In this document: one piece after another, positions 54,633-63,404 of the stretch
Layout: each line of letters begins with the position of its first letter
Position numbering within the stretch: position 1 is the stretch's first letter
NCBI GenBank assembly: GCA_023386345.1
Contig: JAEWJT010000009.1
Span: 124,001-188,000, forward strand
DNA length: 64,000 nucleotides
Origin: Bacillota bacterium
GTDB taxonomy: Bacteria > Bacillota > Clostridia > Tissierellales > Sedimentibacteraceae
Direction: 5' to 3'
The notes under the pieces: generated by a model
What the model saw: only the letters and a program-made list of their open reading frames with translations
Told to the model about the DNA's origin: nothing
Database searches by the model: none
Made by a program: the position numbers and the translations under genes

Positions 54633-54984
54633 TATAACACACATCCTTTTCGTTTTATTCAAGCACAAATTATAATAAAATTTTTTACAATAATATCTAT
54701 AAGTTGATTGTAATAATGGTAATTTAACATACTTATACATTATAAATTAATATAGGGAACTATAAAAATAGAAGTTATTTATATATAGACTTGTTTGAAT
54801 AACTTAAAGTTATAGTTAAAGTATAAGAATATAAAATTTAAAATATTTTGAGTAAAGAAAATATATATTTGACAAGCATTAATTTGTATGATAAACTTAG
54901 CATAAGTTATAAATTTTCTACTATATATGGTAGAACTAAGTTAATAAATATTTTGTGTTCCACTACATGTAGTAGCGTCAGCTA
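54633..54984 (+). other. Gap with candidate promoter and TAGTAG-type hairpins
   Basis: AT-rich region with no gene. TTGACA at 54869-54874 and TAAACT at 54892-54897 (spacing 17) form a possible promoter for the riboswitch transcript. A small hairpin TTCTACT/GGTAGAA lies at 54918-54934. A longer imperfect stem CCACTA-TAGTAGC / GCTACTA-TAGTGG spans 54961-55003, just before the aptamer. Confidence 0.4.
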
Positions 54985-55200
54985 CTATATATGATAGTGG
55001 CTAAGAGGGAAATCGGTGAGAATCCGATGCGGTCCCGCCGCTGTATACGAGGAGTCTTTTTCAAGTCTGAATTTTAAAGATATACCACTGAGTTTAAACG
55101 CTTGGGAAGGTGAAAAAGATGATAATACGTTAGCCAGAAGACCTGCATAGAGTATTAGGTAGTCCAACGGGAGATTGGTAGCTGCTAAATGAGGTGGATT
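54985..55200 (+). promoter_or_regulatory. Cobalamin riboswitch 3 (nrdDG leader)
   Basis: The clearest of the three. GAGGGAAATCGGTGAGAATC, GATGCGGTCCCGCCGCTGTA, ACCACTGAG, TTGGGAAGGTG, GATGATAATACG and the B12 box AGCCAGAAGACCTGC are all present in order. It lies about 220 bases upstream of nrdD. With B12 bound, downstream transcription is expected to stop at the following terminator. Confidence 0.96.
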
Positions 55201-55234
55201 ATACCCACTTATATTTAAAGTACAGTAAATACGG

Positions 55235-55263
55235 ACTGTAGCGTGCTTTGCTATAGTTTTTTT
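55235..55263 (+). terminator. Riboswitch-associated terminator 3
   Basis: ACTGTAGC (55235-55242) pairs with GCTATAGT (55250-55257), followed by a T7 run: the likely expression platform of riboswitch 3. Confidence 0.88.
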
Positions 55264-55420
55264 ATTTTTAAAATATTGTAAAGCTTTATTTAACAATGAT
55301 TTCTATTGTCACAGCTTAAAATTGATAAGTTTCTTTATTTATTTTGAGTTTTTCAAAAATGTATTACAATAAAAAAGAGAGGGTAATACTGAAATTTGAT
55401 TTCAGTACAAGGTATGGACT

Positions 55421-57622
55421 ATGAATGTTATTAAAAGAGACGGAAGATTAATTCAATTTGACAAAGCTAAGATTACTGATGCAATTTTAAAGGCTATGAA
55501 TCATACTATGAAAGGCTTGGACGTGAATCTTGCGAAGAAAATATCGCAGGACATAACTGACAGTGTTGATGATACTATTTCTGTTGAAGAAATACAGGAT
55601 TTAGTTGAAAATAAGCTAATGGCAAGTAAAAGAAAGGATGTAGCTAGAGAATACATAATATATCGCAACAAAAGAAATATCGCCCGAGGACGTAAGCAAT
55701 ATGATATTTATATGGATATAGTAAATGCAGTTTCTAGCGATGTTACAAGAGAAAATGCAAATATGAATGCCGATACTCCGGCAGGAATGATGATGAAATT
55801 TGCCAGCGAAAGCTCTAAACCCTTTGTCGATGATTGCCTATTGTCAGAACAAGCGGCTAGCTATGTTGCCAACAACTATATACATGTACATGATAAGGAC
55901 TACTATCCAACGAAATCTCTAACCTGTATACAGCATCCTCTTGACTACATACTAAACAATGGATTTAAGGCAGGTCATGGCTCAAGCAGACCGGCAAAAA
56001 GGATAGAAACAGCTTCTATAATAGGATGTATATCTATGGAGCAGATACAAAATGAAATGCACGGAGGACAGTCTATACCAGCGTTTGATTTTTATTTAGC
56101 ACCATATGTCAGGCTGACATATATAGAAGAAATTAAGAAAATAGAACAACTTCTAAATGAAAATCACGAAGATTTGTACAATATTGAAATAGAAGATTAT
56201 ATCGAAGCTCCACTTGGAGACTTATCTGGCAAGGACAGATATAAGCAGCAGGCTATAAATAATACAGTAAAAAGAGTTCATCAATCAATGGAAGCCTTTA
56301 TACACAATATGAATACTATACACTCAAGAGGTGGAAATCAAGTGGTATTTAGCTCTATCAATTACGGGACTGATACAAGCTCTGAGGGAAGATGTATAAT
56401 ACGTGAAATTTTAACAAGCACCTACAAGGGAGTTGGCAACAATGAAACACCTATATTCCCTATACAAATTTGGAAGAAAAAACGAGGTATAAACTATTTA
56501 CCAGAGGACAGAAATTACGATTTATATAAATTTGCTTGCAAGGTAACAGCTAAAAGATTTTTCCCTAATTTCTTAAATTTGGATGCTACTTACAATCAAC
56601 ATGAATTATGGGATATTAATGACCCGAAAAGATTTGAATATGAGCTTGCTACTATGGGTTGCAGGACAAGAGTATTTGAAAACAGACATGGCAGAAAAAG
56701 CACAATTGGAAGGGGAAATCTGTCTTTCTCGACAATAAATATAGTTAAGCTTGGCATAGAATGTATGGAGCTTCAAGATAAAAAAGAAAAAATAAATACA
56801 TTTTTTAAAAATTTGCAAAAGTGTATAGATACTATAGCAGAGCAGCTATATGACAGGTATAAATTCCAGTGCACAGCGTATAAAAAGCAATTTCCAATGC
56901 TGATGTCTGGAATGTGGCAGGATAGCGATAAATTATCTCGCAACGATACTGTAGAGAATGTAATAAAACATGGAACTCTTGGAATAGGCTTTATAGGACT
57001 TGCTGAAGCACTCATTGCATTAACCGGTAAGCACCACGGCGAGAGTGAGGAAGCTCAAGAACTGGGGCTTCAAATTATAAAATTTATGTTTGAAAAAATA
57101 AAAGAAAAATCAGATTTCTACAATTTGAATTTTAGTCTGCTTGCTACACCGGCAGAGGGCTTAAGCGGTAAATTCGTTAAAAAGGATAGAAAACAATTTG
57201 GAGCAATAAAGAATATCACTGATAGAGAATACTATACAAACAGCTCTCATTTGCCTGTTTGGTACAAATGTTCTATAGAGCATAAAGCTAAGGTCGAAGC
57301 TCCTTATCATGAATTTGAAAGAGGCGGACATATATTCTATGTAGAATTAGACGGAGATGCGACGCATAATCCTTCAGTAATCATGCAAACTGTAGATTTG
57401 ATAGATAAATACAATATGGGCTATGGCTCAGTAAATCACACTAGAAACAGATGTAAAGAATGCGGATACGAAGATTCAGCAGAAAATATGATTAAATGTC
57501 CCGAATGTGGAAGCACTGATATAGATACTATTCAAAGAATTACAGGATATCTTGTCGGTGGAGTTGATAGCTGGAATGACGCTAAAAAAGCAGAACTTAG
57601 AGATAGGGTGACTCATAATTGA
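55421..57622 (+). CDS. nrdD: Anaerobic (class III) ribonucleoside-triphosphate reductase NrdD
   Basis: Glycyl-radical enzyme (733 aa) that makes deoxyribonucleotides without O2 or B12. N-terminal ATP cone (MNVIKRDGRLIQFDKAKITD, about 1-90), the catalytic barrel, a zinc-binding pair of CxxC motifs (CKECG and CPECG, about 680-705), and the glycyl-radical loop RITGYLVGG near residue 712. The ending has the expected length past the Gly. It is controlled by cobalamin riboswitch 3 and overlaps nrdG. The presence of a B12 switch on the B12-independent enzyme implies that a B12-dependent class II enzyme exists elsewhere. Confidence 0.96.
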   Translation: MNVIKRDGRLIQFDKAKITDAILKAMNHTMKGLDVNLAKKISQDITDSVDDTISVEEIQDLVENKLMASKRKDVAREYIIYRNKRNIARGRKQYDIYMDIVNAVSSDVTRENANMNADTPAGMMMKFASESSKPFVDDCLLSEQAASYVANNYIHVHDKDYYPTKSLTCIQHPLDYILNNGFKAGHGSSRPAKRIETASIIGCISMEQIQNEMHGGQSIPAFDFYLAPYVRLTYIEEIKKIEQLLNENHEDLYNIEIEDYIEAPLGDLSGKDRYKQQAINNTVKRVHQSMEAFIHNMNTIHSRGGNQVVFSSINYGTDTSSEGRCIIREILTSTYKGVGNNETPIFPIQIWKKKRGINYLPEDRNYDLYKFACKVTAKRFFPNFLNLDATYNQHELWDINDPKRFEYELATMGCRTRVFENRHGRKSTIGRGNLSFSTINIVKLGIECMELQDKKEKINTFFKNLQKCIDTIAEQLYDRYKFQCTAYKKQFPMLMSGMWQDSDKLSRNDTVENVIKHGTLGIGFIGLAEALIALTGKHHGESEEAQELGLQIIKFMFEKIKEKSDFYNLNFSLLATPAEGLSGKFVKKDRKQFGAIKNITDREYYTNSSHLPVWYKCSIEHKAKVEAPYHEFERGGHIFYVELDGDATHNPSVIMQTVDLIDKYNMGYGSVNHTRNRCKECGYEDSAENMIKCPECGSTDIDTIQRITGYLVGGVDSWNDAKKAELRDRVTHN

Positions 57623-58179
57623 TAGAAAAGACAGAAATACAAAAAGAAAAGAAAGAGCTACTTCGTAGCAAAGATAAGGACATAAGCACTATATACGTTG
57701 CCAATATTGTTGATAATACCATAGTAGACGGAGAGGGATTCAGAACCTCTCTTTATGTCAGTGGCTGTGATATATGCTGCGTGGACTGTCACAACAAAGA
57801 ATTATGGGATATCAATACAGGAACTGAAATGTCCGTAGATGAAGTGTTTGGGAAAATTGTAAGTGATATAACAAACATAACATTTATCGGCGGAGAGCCT
57901 ATGATGCAGGCAAACTCATTATCTGATTTGGCTAAAAAAATTAAAAATGAAACTGATAAAACTATTTGGATATACAGTGGTTATAGCTTTGAAGAAATAT
58001 TAAAAAATAAAAATTATTTCAAGCTTCTTAGCTATTGTGATGTATTAGTAGATGGAAGATTTGACAAAGAGTATTTTAAGAATAATCTAAAATTCAGAGG
58101 CTCAACAAACCAGAGAATAATAGATATAAAAAAATCCTTAGCAAAGAATGAAGTAATTTTATGGGAAGATAAATTTTAA
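57619..58179 (+). CDS. nrdG: Anaerobic ribonucleotide reductase activating protein NrdG
   Basis: Radical-SAM activase (186 aa) that installs the glycyl radical on NrdD. The [4Fe-4S] motif CxxxCxxC is visible in SGCDICCVDCHN, with TFIGGEPMMQ as the SAM-contacting GGE motif. The start is a TTG at 57619 whose last two bases form part of the nrdD stop (overlap), with AGGGTG eight bases before it. An extra N-terminal stretch of about 20 residues precedes the usual core. Confidence 0.94.
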   Translation: MIEKTEIQKEKKELLRSKDKDISTIYVANIVDNTIVDGEGFRTSLYVSGCDICCVDCHNKELWDINTGTEMSVDEVFGKIVSDITNITFIGGEPMMQANSLSDLAKKIKNETDKTIWIYSGYSFEEILKNKNYFKLLSYCDVLVDGRFDKEYFKNNLKFRGSTNQRIIDIKKSLAKNEVILWEDKF

Positions 58180-58268
58180 AACAAAATCTTGCCATAAATT
58201 GATAAAAAATGCTATAATGTTGTAAAGATGAATTTTGTCATAATTTACGACAAAAATAGGAGGTAAAT

Positions 58269-59135
58269 ATGCTTTGGAGAGATAAATATCAAGTGGGTGT
58301 TCCTCTGATTGATGAGCAGCATGAGGAATTATTTAAACGAGTTAATAATTTTATAGAGATTATAAGAACAGGTGATTCGTGGCAGGATAAGTTACAATCT
58401 GTCAATGAAACTCTTGAGTTTATGAAAATATATGTTGTAGAGCATTTTCGTGACGAAGAAGAATATCAGCTAAAGGTAGCTTATCCAAAATTTGCTGAAC
58501 ATAAAAATGTTCATAATAATATGGTGAATTATGTTTTAGAGATTTCTTCTGAATACGAGAAAAGCGGTTATGATGAGAAGTTAATTAAACAATTTGCCGG
58601 AAAGCTTCTTAGCTGGCTTATAAACCACGTCGTAACAGAGGATAAGAATATAGCAAATTATGTCATGAAAAAAGAGAGTGAACAAATAACCAACACTATA
58701 TATACTCCTTTTTTTGAAGCAACACGCAATGTATTTAGGATGATGCTTAATTTTACGGAAGTTTCAGAAAGCTCAGAGGAAAATTTTCGCTCTAATAACG
58801 ATCTTAATATTTCAATCGGAGTTATAGGGGATTTAGAGGGCGAAATTATATATAAATTTCCAAAAGATACATCTATTGGTATAGTAAATACAATGACTGG
58901 TATGGAAATAGAAAATATAGATGAATTCGTTACGTCGGCAGTATCTGAGATTGCAAATATTATTAGCGGCAATATTTTGAATATGCTTTCTAAAGAAAAT
59001 TTTAATTGTGATATTTTACCGCCAAAATTGAAATCCATCGATGAGAATAATAACTGCAATATTGAAAATGATATATATATCAAAACTCCTGTAGGTCAAA
59101 CTTGTATTGAAATAAGGCTTAATAAGAGTAAATAA
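58269..59135 (+). CDS. Hemerythrin-CheX fusion
   Basis: 288 residues with two domains. Residues 1-135 are a complete hemerythrin: QVGVPLIDEQHEELF, HFRDEE, HKNVH and HVVTEDK give the expected His, Glu and Asp ligands. Residues about 140-285 are a CheX/CheC-like domain; the phosphatase motif ExxN is present as SEIANIISGN near residue 230. CheX proteins dephosphorylate CheY-P, so this could couple an O2-sensing di-iron site to chemotaxis or other response-regulator signalling. No che genes are adjacent. AGGAGG start signal, monocistronic. Confidence 0.88.
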   Translation: MLWRDKYQVGVPLIDEQHEELFKRVNNFIEIIRTGDSWQDKLQSVNETLEFMKIYVVEHFRDEEEYQLKVAYPKFAEHKNVHNNMVNYVLEISSEYEKSGYDEKLIKQFAGKLLSWLINHVVTEDKNIANYVMKKESEQITNTIYTPFFEATRNVFRMMLNFTEVSESSEENFRSNNDLNISIGVIGDLEGEIIYKFPKDTSIGIVNTMTGMEIENIDEFVTSAVSEIANIISGNILNMLSKENFNCDILPPKLKSIDENNNCNIENDIYIKTPVGQTCIEIRLNKSK

Positions 59136-59192
59136 GAAAGGATAAGCACCGAAGTCTACAGCAGTTTTTACTAATAGGTGCATGAGAATAAA

Positions 59193-60029
59193 ATGATGGA
59201 TAAATTCGCCTTGATAGGAGAAAAATTAAGTCATACATTTTCGCCTTTTATACATGAGGAAATATTAAATTACTTAGGTATTGATGGAAAATATGAAGTA
59301 CTTGAGTTTGCAAAAGATTATTTGCCAAATATTGTTAATGATTTAAAATATCAGCTTTATAGAGGAGTAAATGTTACTATTCCTTATAAAACTGATATTA
59401 TTCCTTATTTAGATGAAATAAGCCCTGAGGCACAGAAAATAGGGGCTATTAATACAATAAATTTTCTTCCAAATAAGACAATAGGTTATAATACAGATTA
59501 CTTTGGCTTTGGAAAACTTTTAAATTTCAATAAGGTTAATATTAAGGACAAAACTGCTTTAATACTTGGAACAGGGGGGGCTTCAAGGGCAGTTAGCCGA
59601 TACTTAGAAGATAATAGTATAAAAACAATAAAGTTTGCAAGCACTAATATTGAATATGCTAAAAGCAAATATTCCGGATATGAGATTTATAATTATAATG
59701 AGCTTAATGCTATTGAAAAAACAGATATCGTTGTTAATTGTACACCTGTGGGTATGTATGGAACTATAAAAGCAGACATGGATATATTTAATACGCCAAT
59801 AGACAAATCATTTTTGACTAAATTTGATATTGCAATAGATTTAATTTATAACCCTTTAGAAACTATATTTTTAAAACAGGCAAGAGAGCTTGGAATAAAG
59901 ACTGCAAACGGACTCTACATGCTTGTAGCTCAAGCTGTTAAGTCTCAGGAAATTTGGAATAATGTTATTATAGATGACAGAGTAATAGATAAGGTCAATA
60001 ACTTAATTGAAAATAAAATAAGGAATTAA
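59193..60029 (+). CDS. aroE: Shikimate dehydrogenase
   Basis: NADPH-dependent enzyme that reduces 3-dehydroshikimate to shikimate. Motifs: SHTFSPFIHEEI at the start, NVTIPYK with the catalytic lysine, NTDYFGFG, the Rossmann motif GTGGASRA, NCTPVGMYG and ANGLYMLVAQA. I place the start at the ATG at 59193, or the adjacent one at 59196; a GTG at 59178 would add five residues without a clear site. First of three clustered shikimate genes. Confidence 0.94.
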   Translation: MMDKFALIGEKLSHTFSPFIHEEILNYLGIDGKYEVLEFAKDYLPNIVNDLKYQLYRGVNVTIPYKTDIIPYLDEISPEAQKIGAINTINFLPNKTIGYNTDYFGFGKLLNFNKVNIKDKTALILGTGGASRAVSRYLEDNSIKTIKFASTNIEYAKSKYSGYEIYNYNELNAIEKTDIVVNCTPVGMYGTIKADMDIFNTPIDKSFLTKFDIAIDLIYNPLETIFLKQARELGIKTANGLYMLVAQAVKSQEIWNNVIIDDRVIDKVNNLIENKIRN

Positions 60030-60032
60030 TAA

Positions 60033-60521
60033 ATGATTAAAAATATTGTTTTAATAGGTATGCCGGGTAGCGGTAAAACAACTATAGGCTATGAGCTTTC
60101 AAAAAAATTAGACATGAATTTCATTGATGCTGACAGCTATGTAGAGGAAAATGAAAAATCCAGTATTAGCGATATGTTTGAAATCAGTGAGGAATATTTC
60201 AGAAGAATAGAGAGCAAGTATATTGAAGAACTAAGCAAATTAAATTCTACTGTAATTGCAACAGGCGGCGGAGTAATTAAAAATGAAAATAATATCTTAA
60301 CGTTAAAAAACAACTCAATTATAATATATGTAAATCGTAAAATTGATGATATAATGAAAGATATAGACATCAGTAAAAGACCTTTGCTTAAAAATGGCAA
60401 GGATAGATTGAAAGAATTATTTAAAGAAAGACATCATTTATATCAAAAATATTGTGATATAGAAGTTGTAAATGACAGTGGCATTATTGATATAGTAAAT
60501 AGAATTAGCACCTTAATATAA
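60033..60521 (+). CDS. aroK: Shikimate kinase
   Basis: P-loop kinase (162 aa) that phosphorylates shikimate at O3. Walker A GMPGSGKTTIG, the DADSYVEE shikimate-binding Asp, the GGGV motif (ATGGGVIKN) and the lid arginine region KRPLLKNGKDR. Three bases after aroE. Confidence 0.94.
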   Translation: MIKNIVLIGMPGSGKTTIGYELSKKLDMNFIDADSYVEENEKSSISDMFEISEEYFRRIESKYIEELSKLNSTVIATGGGVIKNENNILTLKNNSIIIYVNRKIDDIMKDIDISKRPLLKNGKDRLKELFKERHHLYQKYCDIEVVNDSGIIDIVNRISTLI

Positions 60522-60548
60522 AAATTTATATCAAAGTAGGTAAAGCAT

Positions 60549-60983
60549 ATGAAAATTTATGTAATAAATGGTCCAAATCTTAATTTTTTAGGTATAAGAG
60601 AGCCGAGTGTATACGGCAGTGACAGCTACGAGGAGCTATGCAGCTATATAAATTCAGAGGCTAAAAAATTAAATGCAGAAATTGAAATTTTTCAAAGTAA
60701 TATAGAGGGAGAAATTGTTGACTTTATACAAAAAGCACATAAAAATGCAGATGGTATAGTTATAAATTCCGGTGCTTATACACATTACAGCATTGCGATA
60801 TTTGATGCTGTTAAATCAGTGAACCTTCCGACTGTTGAGGTTCATTTAAGCAATATATACAAAAGAGAGGAATTCAGACATAAATCAGTAGTAGCTCCTG
60901 CCTGCATAGGACAAATTTCAGGATTTGGTTTTTTAGGATATAAATTAGCTATAGAAGCATTATTAAATCATAAAAATAAATAA
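60549..60983 (+). CDS. aroQ: 3-dehydroquinate dehydratase, type II
   Basis: Type II dehydroquinase (144 aa). The catalytic Tyr and flexible loop are in GPNLNFLGIREPSVYG, INSGAYTHYSIAIFDA carries the Asn/His region, and EVHLSNIYKREEFRHKS the second His and Arg. It completes aroE-aroK-aroQ and is followed by a strong terminator. Confidence 0.95.
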   Translation: MKIYVINGPNLNFLGIREPSVYGSDSYEELCSYINSEAKKLNAEIEIFQSNIEGEIVDFIQKAHKNADGIVINSGAYTHYSIAIFDAVKSVNLPTVEVHLSNIYKREEFRHKSVVAPACIGQISGFGFLGYKLAIEALLNHKNK

Positions 60984-60999
60984 AAATAATATTAATCAT

Positions 61000-61040
61000 A
61001 AAAATATCGCTTTAAATAATTATTTAAAGCGATATTTTTA
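61000..61040. terminator. Terminator after aroQ
   Basis: A nearly perfect 40-base palindrome (AAAATATCGCTTTAAATA and complement) with A's on the left and T5 on the right, able to work in both directions. Confidence 0.88.
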
Positions 61041-61216
61041 TTTGCACTAAACTGCAATAGTTCATTTTACAAACTCTTTATTGAAAATATATATTGGGAA
61101 ATAACATAATAAATTTTTACATTAAATATTTTTAGGACAAAATAGTTTTAAACGCATAGAATATCACTAGGAATAATGTTGTTCCTATGCGGTATAAACT
61201 TGTGAGGTGAGATATT

Positions 61217-61459
61217 TTGAAAGAAATTATATTAGCTTTAATACAAATAACCGGCACAGCAATAGTTGCTTGGGGTGGAATTATGACAGCCAATAGGCTG
61301 ACTAATTATAGAATTGAGCAATTAGAGAAAAAAGTTAATGAACATAACAACATAATAGACAAAACTTATAAAAATACTCAGTGTATAGAAGTGTTATTTG
61401 AGAAAATAAGCGTTGCAAATAATAGAATAAAGGATTTAGAAGAAAATGAAAAAAGATAG
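61217..61459 (+). CDS. Small phage-type membrane protein (XhlA/holin-associated style)
   Basis: 80 residues: one N-terminal hydrophobic helix (MKEIILALIQITGTAIVAWG) and a C-terminal coiled coil (YRIEQLEKKVNEHNNIID, then FEKISVANNRIKDLEENE). This helix plus coiled-coil layout is typical of small proteins beside holins in clostridial prophages. Start TTG at 61217, with GAGGTGAG upstream. It overlaps the next gene by 14 bases. A phage origin is inferred from neighbours and layout. Confidence 0.7.
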   Translation: MKEIILALIQITGTAIVAWGGIMTANRLTNYRIEQLEKKVNEHNNIIDKTYKNTQCIEVLFEKISVANNRIKDLEENEKR

Positions 61460-61676
61460 TCAATTTTCAAAATTCATAGTGACTTTAGTATTGTTCTTAA
61501 ATGTGACTTTTACCTCTGTTGTCTTGTATATATTTTTAAAAACAAGTGCAGAGCCTACTGTGCTTATAGGCTGTTGGTTTGCTTTTACTACTGGTGAACT
61601 TTGGTTATTGGCAACAGTAAAAAAGGATAAAATAAAAAATAATAAGAAAGATAAAAATAATGATAATGAAAATTAA
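61446..61676 (+). CDS. Small two-helix phage-type membrane protein
   Basis: 76 residues with two hydrophobic segments (IVTLVLFLNVTFTSVVLYIF; TVLIGCWFAFTTGELWLLAT) and a Lys/Asn-rich hydrophilic tail. It overlaps the previous gene and the remnant after it, as in compact phage lysis cassettes. No enzymatic motif. A holin or holin-associated role is plausible but unproven. Confidence 0.65.
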   Translation: MKKDSQFSKFIVTLVLFLNVTFTSVVLYIFLKTSAEPTVLIGCWFAFTTGELWLLATVKKDKIKNNKKDKNNDNEN

Positions 61677-61847
61677 TTTGAAACAAAAACTATCTAGCAG
61701 AAAATTTTTAACAGCAGTTATAGAATTTATCACAGCTCTATTAATTGCCTTTGAAGTGGACAATCTTACAATAGAAAAGTAAATAGCTTATATCTTAAGT
61801 GAGGCATGGTAGATGCTGCAAGAGTAAAAGAAAGTGAGAATGGAAAA
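61660..61847 (+). pseudogene. Broken phage holin-like gene
   Basis: A 40-codon frame (MIMKINLKQKLSSRKF...) stops at a TAA (61780-61782). The same frame continues as IAYILSEAW and stops again at 61810. In the other frame the text resumes as VDAARVKE. Read together they give ...AYILSEAW-VDAARV..., a continuous protein if one G is restored at about 61809. The middle of the expected ~80-residue protein also seems missing between NLTIEK and IAYIL. I interpret this as a decayed phage holin-like gene with an internal deletion and a frameshift. Confidence 0.7.
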
Positions 61848-62423
61848 ATGATAACAATAATATGTAATCCTACAGACAGCGTAAAAGTAAATAGCCCATT
61901 TGGAACTCGTAAGTTATTAAGCGTGGACTATCATAATGGTATAGATATAGGACCGGTTGTAAGCGGAAAAGATGGCGACAATATTTATTCTGTAGCTGAC
62001 GGAACAGTAAGAGTTTCTAAAGTAGATCCTACAGGTTATGGCAACTATGTAGTAATAGAGCATAGCAATTTTTGCACCCTATACGCACATTTGCAAAAAT
62101 TAGAGGTAAAAGTAGAACAAAGAGTTAAAGCCGGAGAAATAATAGGTCATATGGGAAACACAGGAACTAGCACTGGAGTTCATCTTCATTTTGAAATTAG
62201 AGATTGTATTTATAATAAGTTTTGGGAAAGAGATAAAACAAGCGGCAAATATATACATGCAGTAGACCCTCAGCCTTTGCTAAATAAAAGTACAATCAAT
62301 ATAAAAACTGATAGAGAAAAAGTACAGGAATATTTCGGTTTTGATAATAATACAATGGCTTTTTTAGACAAACATCCATATTTTAAGGATTTATACAGGA
62401 AGATGTCTAAAGATTATAAGTAG
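61848..62423 (+). CDS. M23 family metallopeptidase (phage-type endolysin)
   Basis: Peptidoglycan endopeptidase of the LytM/M23 class. Zinc-ligand motifs are HNGIDIG (HxxxD) and GVHLHFEI (HxH), with the GYGNYVVIEH and LYAHL core between them. No signal peptide, consistent with a phage lysin that needs a holin for export. I use the ATG at 61848 (MITIICNPTD); the open frame begins at 61806, but its first residues belong to the tail of the broken holin-like gene. A C-terminal helical extension of about 40 residues follows the domain. It is the last gene of the lysis-like cassette. Confidence 0.83.
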   Translation: MITIICNPTDSVKVNSPFGTRKLLSVDYHNGIDIGPVVSGKDGDNIYSVADGTVRVSKVDPTGYGNYVVIEHSNFCTLYAHLQKLEVKVEQRVKAGEIIGHMGNTGTSTGVHLHFEIRDCIYNKFWERDKTSGKYIHAVDPQPLLNKSTINIKTDREKVQEYFGFDNNTMAFLDKHPYFKDLYRKMSKDYK

Positions 62424-62432
62424 TAGATTTTA

Positions 62433-62460
62433 AGCCAGAGCAAATAGCTCTGGCTCTTTT
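62433..62460 (+). terminator. Terminator of the lysis-like cassette
   Basis: AGCCAGAGC (62433-62441) pairs with GCTCTGGCT (62447-62455), 5-base loop, followed by CTTTTT. Confidence 0.9.
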
Positions 62461-62607
62461 TACTTATTGACATTATGCTCAAATTTGTTATAATAGTTAT
62501 AATTTATATTATATTGATATATCAATATTTGACAGATACACATTGGAATATTGGAATTAAGTAATCATTGTGTGCTGCTCTTATTGATTTATTATACGAG
62601 GTGTGCT

Positions 62608-63114
62608 ATGGAATTAGTTTTGCCGACATTAGAGCACAAAGCTCTTGTTGAAGATTTTTATGATGAAATTAAAAATGATATTAATCACATAATTGGTTTT
62701 GGAGAGTTTAAAAATTTTAACGCTTGGCTTGCAGATATGCAGTCTAGACTAACAGGCCATAATCTTCCCGAAAGTATGGTTAAGGAAAGCTATTATCTTT
62801 GTTTTGACAGATATAAGCTGATAGGGGTATTGAGTATTAAGCACGAACTAAACGAATATCTTTTTAACTATGGAGGTCATATTGGTTATGCGGTACGCCA
62901 ATCTGAACGAAATAAAGGATATGCAACAGCTATATTAGCCACTGGATTAAAAAAAGCAAAAGAATTAAATTTATCTAAACTACTCATTGTCTGCAATAAA
63001 AACAATATAGCTTCTGCAAAAACTATATTGAATAATGGCGGAATACTTGAAGACGAGATACTTGATCCATACGAAAATGAAATCATACAGAGATATTGGA
63101 TTAATGCAATGTGA
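62608..63114 (+). CDS. GNAT family N-acetyltransferase
   Basis: 168 residues from the ATG at 62608 (CGAGGTG upstream; a longer frame from 62551 is not supported). The acetyl-CoA-binding motif A is visible as GYAVRQSERNKGYATAILA (RxxGxA type), followed by the beta strand LLIVCNKNN and helix IASAKTILNNGG. The layout resembles predicted acetyltransferases acting on small molecules; no substrate can be inferred. Monocistronic. Confidence 0.87.
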   Translation: MELVLPTLEHKALVEDFYDEIKNDINHIIGFGEFKNFNAWLADMQSRLTGHNLPESMVKESYYLCFDRYKLIGVLSIKHELNEYLFNYGGHIGYAVRQSERNKGYATAILATGLKKAKELNLSKLLIVCNKNNIASAKTILNNGGILEDEILDPYENEIIQRYWINAM

Positions 63115-63118
63115 AATA

Positions 63119-63145
63119 GACTAGGGCTAACCTTGGTCTTTTTTT
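63119..63145 (+). terminator. Terminator after the acetyltransferase gene
   Basis: GACTAGGG (63119-63126) pairs with CCTTGGTC (63131-63138), two G-U pairs, then T7. Confidence 0.8.
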
Positions 63146-63300
63146 ATTTTTTGTCCAGGGCAAAAAATTCAATTTCCTTGGACAAATTTATAGCAAAATT
63201 TTTAAAACGTATATAAAGTATTAACATGTATATAAAAGTTAAAAAACGTTTAAAATATCTACAAAATATATTATAACACCATATAACAAAACCTATTAAA

Positions 63301-63328
63301 TTAACGTAATCTTAACATTACTTTAATA
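63301..63328 (+). promoter_or_regulatory. Candidate Pho box upstream of pstS
   Basis: Direct repeats TTAACG (63301), TTAACA (63312) and TTAATA (63323) recur every 11 bases, the spacing and sequence type of PhoP-binding boxes (TTAACA-like) in Firmicutes. They lie about 80 bases upstream of pstS. The rest of 63146-63404 shows no gene. Confidence 0.55.
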
Positions 63329-63404
63329 AAGAAGCAACAATTGATTGATTTAATGATGTTATGATAAGTACATAATAAAACAGAAAACAAAGGAGATAAT
63401 TAAA

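Noticed and set aside
54985..55296. Open frame on the - strand
   Set aside because: It covers the cobalamin riboswitch and its terminator, so the conserved bases are explained by RNA structure.
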